From: Fuscibacter oryzae
GTDB lineage: Bacteria; Pseudomonadota; Alphaproteobacteria; Rhodobacterales; Rhodobacteraceae
Reading direction: 5' to 3'
Length of the DNA: 64,000 bases
Assembly: GCF_016765795.1 (NCBI RefSeq)
Contig: NZ_JAESVP010000005.1
Coordinates: 186,001 to 250,000, forward strand
Shown: piece after piece, positions 56,622 to 64,000 of the stretch
How the letters are laid out: each line of letters opens with the position of its first letter
Position numbering within the stretch: the stretch's first letter is position 1
Program-made: the position numbers and the translations under genes
Notes under the pieces: generated by a model
Told to the model about the DNA's origin: nothing
The model's database searches: none
What the model saw: the letters and a program-made list of their open reading frames with translations, nothing else

Positions 56622-56635
56622 TTGATGCCGGTCAA
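56622..56635 (-). promoter_or_regulatory. FNR-type box of the membrane protein/DUF2249/DUF59 operon
   Basis: TTGAT-GCCG-GTCAA, nine of ten half-site bases match the FNR consensus. Centred at -41.5 it gives a start near 56587, 21 bases before the ATG, and CATAGT (56599 to 56594, minus strand) sits exactly at -10. Confidence 0.82.
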
Positions 56636-56697
56636 ACAAGCCGGGGGTTTCTGGCCCGGCGGAACGGATCGCCCGCCACACGAGATCGGCCCCGTCG

Positions 56698-57882
56698 TCA
56701 GCCCGCGCCACGCAGCAACCTGCCGCCCGACATCGTTACCATCAACGCCAGCACCACCAACCACAGCCCGGCCGGCAAAGAGGCAAACTCTGCAACAAAG
56801 CCAATCAGCGCCGGGCCAATCAGAATTCCGGCGTATCCCATCGTCATCACGCGTGACATGGCTTTGCCGCCATCGCCTGCGCCAAAGCGGCCCGCCTCGG
56901 AAAAGATCAGCGGAATAAGGTTTGCAACCCCCAGCCCGCAAAAGATGATCGCGATCAGGATCACCGGAAGAACAGGCAGCAGCAGGATCAGCGTGAACCC
57001 GAAAGCAACCATCAGCGTGCCGATCCGAAACAGCCGCAGGGCGCCAAGCCGCATCTTGGCGCGGTCGCCGATCAGGCGGCCAAAGGTCATCGCGCAGGCG
57101 AAAACCGCGTAAACCATCGCCCCCGCGCTTTCGCCCGCGCCAACAACACGCACGACATAAATGGCGATCCAGTCCAGAATCGCGCCCTCTGCAAAGAATG
57201 CGAGAAAGGCGATGCCCCCCAGCAGCAGCACGCGGGCCAGGGCCACGCTGGTGCCCGTGATCTTGGCATCCGCGCCGCTTTTTCCGGGGCTGCCCTCGGG
57301 CGGCAAGCCTCGCCAAGACAACAGCGCAATCGCCACAATCGCGGTGCCCGCCAGCACCAGACACAGGACATCGCGTCCCCCGGCGGCAACAATTGCGGCA
57401 TAAGACATTGAGGACGCGAGGGTTCCCAGACTGAAAATGGCATGAAGCGATGCCATCACCGGGCGAGCCGCATGCCGTTCCAGACTGGCCGCCTCGCTGT
57501 TCATGGTCACATCAAGCGCGCCAAAGCTGATCCCGAGCAGCACGGCGATCAGCGCCGCAGAAACCATGTCTGCGGCTTGGGTGACGGCAATGATGCCAAG
57601 GCCGAACAAGGCGGCGGCCGTTGCCGCAGACCGCCCTGCCCCAAAGCGCATCATCACGCGCGCGGCGTTGGTCATGGCCAGCACCGCCCCGGCAGCAAAG
57701 CACAAAAGGACAATGCCGATATCGCCTTCGGACATGCTGGCGCGGCGGCCCAAGGCAGGCAAGTTGGCACCCCATGTCCCGATGCCAAGGCCCGCCGCCA
57801 GAAAGCACCCCGAAAGGGCGGCGCGACGGCCAAGTAATAATCCGGGAAATACCCAAGCCTGCACGGTCTTGTCGTCCTTCAA
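56698..57882 (-). CDS. MFS transporter (YbjJ-like)
   Basis: A 394-residue major facilitator with 12 hydrophobic helices. YbjJ/fucose-permease-type features: LGIGTWGANLPALGRRASMSEGDIGI (about 31-56), NSEAASLERHAARPVMASLHAIFSLG, and GRLIGDRAKMRLGALR (the loop 8-9 motif). The start is TTG preceded by AAGGGG eight bases upstream; the next Met is at residue 50, inside the first helix pair, so TTG is preferred. It follows the GH3-type gene by 31 bases and is probably co-transcribed; substrate may be a sugar. Confidence 0.85.
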   Translation of the reverse strand: MKDDKTVQAWVFPGLLLGRRAALSGCFLAAGLGIGTWGANLPALGRRASMSEGDIGIVLLCFAAGAVLAMTNAARVMMRFGAGRSAATAAALFGLGIIAVTQAADMVSAALIAVLLGISFGALDVTMNSEAASLERHAARPVMASLHAIFSLGTLASSMSYAAIVAAGGRDVLCLVLAGTAIVAIALLSWRGLPPEGSPGKSGADAKITGTSVALARVLLLGGIAFLAFFAEGAILDWIAIYVVRVVGAGESAGAMVYAVFACAMTFGRLIGDRAKMRLGALRLFRIGTLMVAFGFTLILLLPVLPVILIAIIFCGLGVANLIPLIFSEAGRFGAGDGGKAMSRVMTMGYAGILIGPALIGFVAEFASLPAGLWLVVLALMVTMSGGRLLRGAG

Positions 57883-57913
57883 AGCAACGGCCCCTTAGCG
57901 GGCGTTTGGCCCG

Positions 57914-58921
57914 TCAGCCGCGCGCCAAAGCGCGCAGCTTGTCTGCCGAAAGGGCAAGGGCTTCGGCGGAAACCTTTCCCGTCTCGGCAGCAAGGCAGAT
58001 CGCCTCTGCCACGTCATCAAGCTGGCTTCCGATATCGGCAAGCAGCAGGAAATCGCAACCGGCATTCAGCGCCTCCACCGCAACCTGCGCAACGGAATCG
58101 CCGCGCAACGTCGCCTTGCCATCCAGATCATCGGCCATGACGATGCCCTTGAACCCCAGCCGCTGTTTCAGCATCGAGATGATCTTGCCCGACCGCAAGG
58201 CAGGCTTTTCGGGGTCCAGCGCCGTCACAATGGCAGGACCGACCATGACAAAGGCCGCACCGGCATCAATCGGCGCCTGAAAGGCCGGAAAGGCCGCCTC
58301 TACCTCGGCCAGCGTCAACGGATTGACCGCCTCGGCCGCAATTGCCGGGTCTGCCGTGATCGCGCCAAAGCCCGGGAAATGTTTGACCGTTGCATGCACG
58401 CCTGCGCGCTGCACGCCGCGTACATAGGCAGCCGACAGTTGGCCGACCAGCGCCGCATCGGTGGACCATGTGCGCCCCCGCAGCCAATCATTCCGACCGA
58501 TCAACACATCGACCACCGGCGCGAGAAAGCCGTTCACCCCCATTGCGGCAGCCATCTGCGCAATGCGGAATGCGGTATCTTCAATCTCACCTGCCGTCGC
58601 GCCGGGCAGGTCTGTGGCATCGGGAAAGCCGAGCACCAGATCGTGCAGACGGCAAATGCCACCCATCTCCTGATCGACGAAGGTCAGCAAGCCGTCAGAC
58701 CGCGCCCGCGCCTGTGTGGTAACGGCCATAAAGGTTTCCGGCGTCTCGCTGCTGCGACGAGCCTCGCTCATCTGCCGCGCCACATATTCCTGCCGGCTTT
58801 CGCCCAGCAGGATAGACACGCCTCCCTGATCCAAAAAGCGCAAGGTCGCGTCGCTTAACGTCGTGCCATCGAAAGCGGGCAGCAGAACGGCACGGGCATT
58901 TTCGGCAATGGAATGGGGCAT
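57914..58921 (-). CDS. GH3-fold hydrolase, NagZ-like but with a changed catalytic loop
   Basis: A 335-residue glycoside hydrolase family 3 N-domain protein. The TIM-barrel markers are DQEMGGICRL (about 93-102), APVVDVLIGRNDWLRGRTW, VKHFPGFGAITADP and the nucleophile-type GIVMADDLDGKA. In NagZ enzymes the loop reads KHFPGHG...DSH and its His/Asp pair does acid-base catalysis; here it is KHFPGFG...DPA, so that His is missing. A substrate other than GlcNAc-anhydroMurNAc peptides is likely. It is divergent from a DeoR regulator and upstream of an MFS transporter. Confidence 0.82.
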   Translation of the reverse strand: MPHSIAENARAVLLPAFDGTTLSDATLRFLDQGGVSILLGESRQEYVARQMSEARRSSETPETFMAVTTQARARSDGLLTFVDQEMGGICRLHDLVLGFPDATDLPGATAGEIEDTAFRIAQMAAAMGVNGFLAPVVDVLIGRNDWLRGRTWSTDAALVGQLSAAYVRGVQRAGVHATVKHFPGFGAITADPAIAAEAVNPLTLAEVEAAFPAFQAPIDAGAAFVMVGPAIVTALDPEKPALRSGKIISMLKQRLGFKGIVMADDLDGKATLRGDSVAQVAVEALNAGCDFLLLADIGSQLDDVAEAICLAAETGKVSAEALALSADKLRALARG

Positions 58922-58986
58922 GGTGATTCCAGTAACTACGGGTTGCACGCCGCTTCTTGCACGTTAATGCGTACTATTCAACAAAA

Positions 58987-59016
58987 TTGACAGAATAACG
59001 CAAAATATGGCATAAA
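58987..59016 (+). promoter_or_regulatory. Candidate sigma70 promoter of the DeoR gene
   Basis: TTGACA (58987-58992), 18 bases, CATAAA (59011-59016) in an AT-rich gap between the divergent GH3-type and DeoR genes. It would start transcription near 59023. Confidence 0.5.
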
Positions 59017-59049
59017 CATGCACACCCAATCTAAATGGCGGAGTCTCAC

Positions 59050-59826
59050 ATGCTGGCCGAAGAACGCACCGTTGCCATTCAGCACCGGCTAAAGCGGGAT
59101 GGCCGCGTGGTGGCCGCCGATCTCGCACAGGAATTTGCGGTGTCCGAAGATACCATTCGGCGCGACCTGCGCGATCTGGCCAAGGCGGGGCTTTGCCGTA
59201 AGGTCTATGGCGGCGCGCTGCTGGTGGCGGGTCCAGCGCCAAAGGCCGGGCCGATCATGCAGCGCAGCACTCTTGCCGCCGATGACAAGGCGCGGCTTGC
59301 AGTGGCGGCGGCGGGGCTGATCGCGCCGGGGCAGATCGTCTTTCTGGACGCGGCATCGACCAATCTGGCCATTGCGGGGGCGATCCCGCGGGCGTTGCCG
59401 GTCACGGTCGTCACCAACACGCCTGCCATTGCCGTCGCCCTGTCGGATCATGCGCATGCCAGAGTCATCCTGCTGGGCGGCGTGTTCGATGCCGAACGGG
59501 GCGGATGTTTTGGCGGGGCAGCGATTGCCGCGCTGCAACAGATCAATGCCGATCTGTTCTTTGTCGGCGCTTGCGGTCTGCATGGCCAGATCGGTGTGAC
59601 AGCCTTTGACCCGGCAGAGGCAGAGCTGAAACGTGCGATGGCCCAGCAAAGCACCCGACTTGCCGTGGCCGCAACCAGCGACAAGATCGCAACCATCGCT
59701 CCGTTTCGGGTGGCCCCGGCGGATGCGGTCGATCACCTTGTCATCCTGCCCGATGCAGACCCGCAGACGGTTGAGATGTTTCAGCGGCTGGGAACCAATG
59801 TGCATCTTGCCGGGCGGCCCAGCTAA
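59050..59826 (+). CDS. DeoR-family sugar-responsive regulator
   Basis: A 258-residue DeoR regulator with HTH AEERTVAIQHRLKRDGRVVAADLAQEFAVSEDTIRRDLRDL (about 3-44), then GLCRKVYGGAL, and a DeoR sensor domain (PGQIVFLDAASTNLAIAG, VILLGGVFDAERGGCFGG) that binds sugar phosphates. The ATG after GGAGTCTCAC is preferred to one five codons upstream. It faces the GH3/MFS genes and is convergent with the GMC/ABC operon, stops overlapping by three bases. Confidence 0.9.
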   Translation: MLAEERTVAIQHRLKRDGRVVAADLAQEFAVSEDTIRRDLRDLAKAGLCRKVYGGALLVAGPAPKAGPIMQRSTLAADDKARLAVAAAGLIAPGQIVFLDAASTNLAIAGAIPRALPVTVVTNTPAIAVALSDHAHARVILLGGVFDAERGGCFGGAAIAALQQINADLFFVGACGLHGQIGVTAFDPAEAELKRAMAQQSTRLAVAATSDKIATIAPFRVAPADAVDHLVILPDADPQTVEMFQRLGTNVHLAGRPS

Positions 59827-61328
59827 CCGCCCTGCCGCAAGAACCGCTCAACCCCCGGCGCGCTGCGCAAGACCAGCGCCGCCACGGTCAGCGCCGGGTT
59901 GACGGCGGCAGAGGTCGGCAAGACCGAGGCATCGGTGACCCACAGGTTTTCCACCTGATGCGCCCGCAGATCGGGGGTCACCACTGCGCGCGCCGGATCA
60001 TCGCCCAGCCGCGCCGTGCCGCATTGATGCGAAGTGGTCTTGCGGCCAAAGGTATGCACCAGCACGATGGGAAAGCCCGCCCGCTTCATCACCGCTTTGC
60101 TGCGCGCGATCAGCGCCTGATGCGCCGCCATATTGCTGCGCTGCCAGTGCATGGTGATCTGGCCGTCTTTCACCATCACCCGGCTGTCGGGGTTGGGCAG
60201 ATCCTCGCTTTGCAGGAACCAGCCGAAAGCATAGCGCGCCACCAGCCGCGCCAGGGGCATCGGCAGGCGCGGCATGTTGGCCTTCAGGATCGGTGCGGTG
60301 ATCCGCCCCAGCCCCTGCACATTGCCCAAGGGCGCGCCAGTCTGCGGGTCTTTGTCGTAGAAATCGTTGAAGCTGAGCGTCTTTTGATAAACCGAGGTGT
60401 TCGGCAACCGCGGATCAATCGTCAGCATCGCTGAAGAGTTGTGGTTCATGAAATTGCGCCCGACCTGATCCGAGCCATTGGCCAGCCCGCTGGGATGCGC
60501 GTCATTGGCCGACCGCAGCAGCAGCGCCGCCGACTGGATCGCCCCCGCTGCCACCGCAAAGCCGCGCGCGGTCAGGCGTTGTTCCTGGCCCCCGACGCGA
60601 GCGATTGCCGCCGTCACCTGCCCGCCGCTGGCGTCGGTTTCCAGCCGCAGCACCTCGGCCCCGGTCAGCAGCCGGACGTTGGGATAGGCGAGCGCATCGG
60701 TCAGCGGGCCGGATTCCGCGTCGATCTTGCCCTTGCCGGTGTTGGGAAAAGCGTCCCAGCCGGTTTTACCCTCGGCCAGCCAGGTGTCGATGTCGATGGC
60801 CAAGGGCAGCGATGACGGATGCGCCCCGGCCTTTTGCAACCGCGCGCGGACCTTTGCCATCACCGGCTCGTCCGGCACCGGGGGATAGGCGTAGGGCTGG
60901 GCATGCGGCGGCTCGGTCGGGTCTTGGTCGGCGGTGCCGCGCACTTTGAACAAAGCCTCGGCCCGGTCATACCAGGGCGCCAGATCGGCATAGCGCAGCG
61001 GCCAGCCGGGCGAGGATCCTTGCAGATGCGGGCGCGGGGAAAAGTCGCTTTCGCGATAGCGATACATCACCGCGCCGAAGAATTTCGAATTGCCGCCGAC
61101 GACGTAATAATTGCCGGCGACAAAGGGCGTGCCATCCGACCCCATCCACTTTTCGGTCGGCGCATAATGGCCGCGCTGAAAAATCGCCACATCGTCGCGC
61201 GCTTCGGGTGCGGGGCGCAGATGCTGGCCCTTTTCGACGATCAGGATATTCAGGCCCGAAGGCGCCAGCGCCGAAGCCAGCGTCGCCCCACCGATGCCCG
61301 AGCCGATGATGATCAGATCCGCATCCAT
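59823..61328 (-). CDS. GMC-family FAD oxidoreductase
   Basis: A 501-residue flavoprotein of the glucose-methanol-choline family. FAD motifs: DLIIIGSGIGGATLASAL (about 4-21), LIVEKGQHLRP, and YYVVGGNSKFFGAVMYRYRE. The C-terminal active-site region has SHQCGTARLGDDP (His) and VNPALTVAALVLR (Asn). It is four bases after the ABC ATPase gene, so it is part of the sugar-import operon and probably oxidises a sugar or sugar alcohol. No signal peptide is evident. Confidence 0.9.
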   Translation of the reverse strand: MDADLIIIGSGIGGATLASALAPSGLNILIVEKGQHLRPAPEARDDVAIFQRGHYAPTEKWMGSDGTPFVAGNYYVVGGNSKFFGAVMYRYRESDFSPRPHLQGSSPGWPLRYADLAPWYDRAEALFKVRGTADQDPTEPPHAQPYAYPPVPDEPVMAKVRARLQKAGAHPSSLPLAIDIDTWLAEGKTGWDAFPNTGKGKIDAESGPLTDALAYPNVRLLTGAEVLRLETDASGGQVTAAIARVGGQEQRLTARGFAVAAGAIQSAALLLRSANDAHPSGLANGSDQVGRNFMNHNSSAMLTIDPRLPNTSVYQKTLSFNDFYDKDPQTGAPLGNVQGLGRITAPILKANMPRLPMPLARLVARYAFGWFLQSEDLPNPDSRVMVKDGQITMHWQRSNMAAHQALIARSKAVMKRAGFPIVLVHTFGRKTTSHQCGTARLGDDPARAVVTPDLRAHQVENLWVTDASVLPTSAAVNPALTVAALVLRSAPGVERFLRQGG

Positions 61329-61332
61329 CGCG

Positions 61333-62424
61333 TCAATCCAGCCGGGTTTCGCTGCTGGCATCAAACACTACGACCTTTTCCTGCTTCACCGCCAGCGTCA
61401 GCCGGTCGCCCGCCGCCGCCGCAAAGGGTTCCAGCCGCGCGATGACTTCTGTGCCGCCCATAGCGAAAACCGCCAGTGTGTCTGGCCCGGTCGGTTCCAC
61501 CACGTCGATATGCACCGAAAGGCCCGGCCCAGAGGTCAGCGAGAAATGCTCGGGCCGGATGCCCAGCAACACCTTTTGCCCGGCATGCGATTTCAGCGCC
61601 GCCGCCGACAGCGGGATGCCCGCGATCCGCGCCTCGCCCGATGGCAGCGACACCACCGCTTCGGCCAGACCATCCGCGCCCACCTGCAAACTGGCTGGAA
61701 TGATGTTCATCGCCGGAGAGCCGACAAACCGCGCGACATAGGTGTTCGCCGGGCGGTCATAGACCTCTTGCGGCGGGCCGAAATGCTGAACGACGCCGTC
61801 TTTCATCACCGCAATCCGGGTCGCCAGCGTCATCGCCTCGATCTGGTCATGGGTGACATAGACGATGGTGGTGCCAAGCCGCTGATGCAGGCGCTTGATC
61901 TCGGTCCGCATATCGACGCGCAGCTTGGCGTCAAGGTTGGACAGGGGTTCATCGAACAGGAACAGTTTGGGTTCGCGCACGATCGCCCGCCCCATCGCAA
62001 CCCGCTGACGCTGGCCGCCCGAAAGCTGGCTGGGCTTACGGTCGAGCAGATGGCCCATTTGCAGCATGTCGGCGGCAGCCTTGGTCGCCTTTGCCCGCGC
62101 CTCTGGCGGAACGCCTCGGATTTTCATGCCGAACTCGATGTTCTGGCGCACGGTCATCGTGGGGTAAAGCGCGTAAGACTGGAACACCATCGCAATGTCG
62201 CGGTCCTTGGGCGACAGGTCGTTGACCACATCGCCCGAGATGCGGATTTGCCCTGACGTGATATCCTCCAGCCCCGCGATCATGTTCAGCAAGGTGGATT
62301 TGCCGCAGCCCGACGGCCCCAGCAGAACCAGAAAATCCCCGTCGCCGACCGAAATGCTGACCTCTTTCAGCACATCCATCTGGCCATAGGATTTCTTCAC
62401 GCGGTCGATTTCAAGCGTTGCCAT
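61333..62424 (-). CDS. ugpC: Sugar ABC transporter ATPase (UgpC/MalK type)
   Basis: A 363-residue ATPase of carbohydrate importer type. Walker [10 protein letters not shown] (about 36-44), Q-loop [14 protein letters not shown], signature [19 protein letters not shown], Walker [18 protein letters not shown]-loop YVTHDQIEA, and a C-terminal regulatory MOP-like domain ([11 protein letters not shown]). It is the third gene of the permease-permease-ATPase-GMC operon. Confidence 0.95.
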   Translation of the reverse strand: MATLEIDRVKKSYGQMDVLKEVSISVGDGDFLVLLGPSGCGKSTLLNMIAGLEDITSGQIRISGDVVNDLSPKDRDIAMVFQSYALYPTMTVRQNIEFGMKIRGVPPEARAKATKAAADMLQMGHLLDRKPSQLSGGQRQRVAMGRAIVREPKLFLFDEPLSNLDAKLRVDMRTEIKRLHQRLGTTIVYVTHDQIEAMTLATRIAVMKDGVVQHFGPPQEVYDRPANTYVARFVGSPAMNIIPASLQVGADGLAEAVVSLPSGEARIAGIPLSAAALKSHAGQKVLLGIRPEHFSLTSGPGLSVHIDVVEPTGPDTLAVFAMGGTEVIARLEPFAAAAGDRLTLAVKQEKVVVFDASSETRLD

Positions 62425-62428
62425 TGGA

Positions 62429-63307
62429 TCAGCCTTTCACAGCGCCAGCCGTCAGACCGCGCACGAAATAGCGGCCTGCCACGACATAGACGACAAGGGT
62501 GGGGATTGCGGCGATCATGGCCGAGGCCATATCGACGTTATATTGCTTGCGGCCCATCGTGACGTTGACGATGTTGTTCAGGGCCACGGTGACGGGCGTG
62601 CTGTCGCCTGCGGTGAACGACACGCCGAACAGGAAATCGTTCCAGATCTGGGTGAATTGCCAGATGCAGGACACCACGATGATCGGCAAGGCGGCGGGCA
62701 GCATGATGGAAAAGAAGATGCGGAAGAACCCGGCCCCGTCGATCTGTGCAGCCTTGGTCAGCTCGTCCGGGATGGTGATGAAGTAGTTGCGGAAGAACAA
62801 GGTGGTAAAGGCGATACCGTAGACCGTATGGACCAGCACCAGACCTGGGATGGTGCCCGACAGGCCCAGCCGCCCCAACACCTGCGCCATCGGCAGGATC
62901 ACCGCCTGAAACGGCAGGAAGCAACCGAACAGCAGCATCCCGAAGACGATGTTCGACCCTTTGAACCGCCATTTCGTCAGCACATAGCCGTTGATCGCCC
63001 CGATGCCAGACGACAGGATCACCGCCGGAATGACCATGACCAGAGAGTTCACGAAATAGGGTTTCAGCCCCTCGCATTTCGTGCCGATGCACGCGGTTCC
63101 CCAGGCTTTGGCCCAGGCGTCGAAGGTCACGGCCTTGGGCAGGCCGATGAAAGAGCCGGAATAGATTTCATCCAGCGATTTCAATGATGTGACGATCATC
63201 ACCCACAAGGGCATCAGATAGAATGCCGCCATGGCGGCAAGGCTGCCATAGATGAACAGGCGGCCCCAGTTTTGCGCACGGCGCGCAGAGCGCAGGTCAG
63301 TGGCCAT
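62429..63307 (-). CDS. Carbohydrate ABC transporter permease (MalG type)
   Basis: A 292-residue permease with six helices and the EAA loop [23 protein letters not shown] (about 198-220). The long periplasmic segment [21 protein letters not shown] is characteristic of glucose/mannose-type importers (GtsC relatives), so a hexose or sugar alcohol substrate is plausible. It ends four bases before the ATPase start and overlaps the upstream permease by 11 bases. Confidence 0.93.
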   Translation of the reverse strand: MATDLRSARRAQNWGRLFIYGSLAAMAAFYLMPLWVMIVTSLKSLDEIYSGSFIGLPKAVTFDAWAKAWGTACIGTKCEGLKPYFVNSLVMVIPAVILSSGIGAINGYVLTKWRFKGSNIVFGMLLFGCFLPFQAVILPMAQVLGRLGLSGTIPGLVLVHTVYGIAFTTLFFRNYFITIPDELTKAAQIDGAGFFRIFFSIMLPAALPIIVVSCIWQFTQIWNDFLFGVSFTAGDSTPVTVALNNIVNVTMGRKQYNVDMASAMIAAIPTLVVYVVAGRYFVRGLTAGAVKG

Positions 63308-64000
63308 TCCGGTCCTCCTTCAGCTCGGAATAAAGATAGGGGATGATGATGGCGGCGACAGTCATCAGCATCATCATCGCGCTGGCCGCGCCCACGCCCA
63401 TCTGGTTGCGCCGGAACGTGGCCGAGAACATGAAGGTCGAGGGCATCTCGGTGGCAGAACCCGGCCCGGCATTGGTCAGCGCCAGCACCAGATCGAAGCT
63501 TTTGATCGAGATATAGGACAGCAGCACGATCACCGACAAAAACGCCGGGCGCAGCATGGGTACGATGATCGACAGATAAATCCGCGTCAGGCTGGCGCCC
63601 TCGATCTGCGCGGCCTTGATGATCGAATTGTCGATGCCGCGCAGCCCGGCCAGAAAGATCGCCATGGCAAAGCCGGTCGATTGCCAGACGGCGGCGATGA
63701 CGACGCAGTAGATGGCAAACTCGGGCCGGGTGATCCAGTCAAACACAAAGCTATGCCAGCCCAGATCGTTGACGACCTTTTGGATACCCAGCGAAGGGTT
63801 GAGAATCCACTTCCACGCTGTGCCGGTCACGATGAACGACAGCGCCATCGGATAGAGGTAAACCGCCCGCAGCACGCCTTCGGCCCGCACCTTCTGGTCC
63901 AGCAGGATCGCCATGAACAGGCCGACGGCGATGGTGATGGCCAGAAACAGCACGGTGAACAGGAACAGGTTTTCCACCGCCGTGATCCAGCGCGGGGTGG
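63297..64000 (-). CDS. Carbohydrate ABC transporter permease (MalF type), N-terminus outside window
   Basis: The last 233 codons of a MalF-type permease; the frame is open to the window end. Visible: WITAVENLFLFTVLFLAITIAVGLFMAILLDQ, FIVTGTAWKWILNPSLGIQ, and the EAA loop AAQIEGASLTRIYLSIIVPMLRP. About 60-80 N-terminal residues are missing. A solute-binding protein gene would be expected farther upstream. Confidence 0.92.
   Translation of the reverse strand, partial: TPRWITAVENLFLFTVLFLAITIAVGLFMAILLDQKVRAEGVLRAVYLYPMALSFIVTGTAWKWILNPSLGIQKVVNDLGWHSFVFDWITRPEFAIYCVVIAAVWQSTGFAMAIFLAGLRGIDNSIIKAAQIEGASLTRIYLSIIVPMLRPAFLSVIVLLSYISIKSFDLVLALTNAGPGSATEMPSTFMFSATFRRNQMGVGAASAMMMLMTVAAIIIPYLYSELKEDRNGH

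Noticed and set aside
58489-58722. Repeat-like appearance of several GC-rich stretches, considered as CRISPR or tandem repeats
   Set aside because: No regularly spaced identical units were found here or elsewhere; similarity is only codon-level GC bias.

Overview
The window is about 64 kb of GC-rich chromosome from an alphaproteobacterium, most likely a denitrifying member of the Rhodobacteraceae (Rhodobacter/Tabrizicola/Gemmobacter/Paracoccus type). The evidence is the gene content and the sequence style of the products: a NirK-NirV-NnrR-NnrS denitrification set, a norCBQDEF operon, an LdtR-like MarR regulator, a short B12-dependent NrdJ, DUF1489, DUF2927 and a GTG-started rpsD. No tRNA, rRNA, CRISPR, prophage or transposase was found. 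Genes are densely packed, with many 1-23 bp overlaps.

Layout. 1-11.4 kb holds housekeeping genes: purD (cut by the window edge), xseA, a short AlkB-type hydroxylase with a small secreted protein, ftsY, an ORF broken by one amber codon, yciB, an EcsC protein, a GNAT, a flavin reductase, mtnP, a DUF2927 protein and apt. 11.4-16.2 kb holds aspartate aminotransferase, sdhE, an LdtR-like regulator, and leuA preceded by a leucine-rich leader peptide whose promoter would start transcription at or near its ATG. 16.3-22 kb is the elongasome operon mreBCD-mrdA-rodA, continued by a DUF1345 protein and a hydroxypyruvate/glyoxylate-type reductase. 24.5-31.7 kb is a catabolic cluster (RpiR regulator, amidohydrolase, glutamine-synthetase-like ligase, aldehyde dehydrogenase, iron alcohol dehydrogenase, FAD oxidoreductase) that reads like a gamma-glutamyl route for an amine or amino alcohol. 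31.6-37 kb holds an unusual thiolase plus acyl-CoA ligase pair, aroQ, divergent metF/metR and a TetR/DUF4386 pair. 38-43 kb has suhB, a YqhA-type protein, rpsD with a long leader, DUF1489 and nrdJ.

43.1-56.6 kb is a denitrification island: norCBQDEF (NO reductase), a Dnr-like Crp/Fnr regulator, pseudoazurin (electron donor), nnrR, nirV, nirK (Cu nitrite reductase), nnrS, and a divergent three-gene operon encoding a 12-helix membrane protein, a tandem DUF2249 protein and a DUF59 protein. Five 5-4-5 palindromes of the FNR/NnrR type sit where an activator would bind at about -41.5 ahead of norC, pseudoazurin, nirK, nnrS and the three-gene operon. This suggests one regulon and marks the three-gene operon and a 75-residue membrane protein divergent from norC as candidate uncharacterised denitrification parts.

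56.7-64 kb is carbohydrate-related: an MFS transporter, a GH3-fold hydrolase, a DeoR regulator, a GMC oxidoreductase, and an ABC sugar importer (ATPase and two permeases, the second cut by the window end).

All functional calls rest on motif and family recognition by eye; no database search was run.
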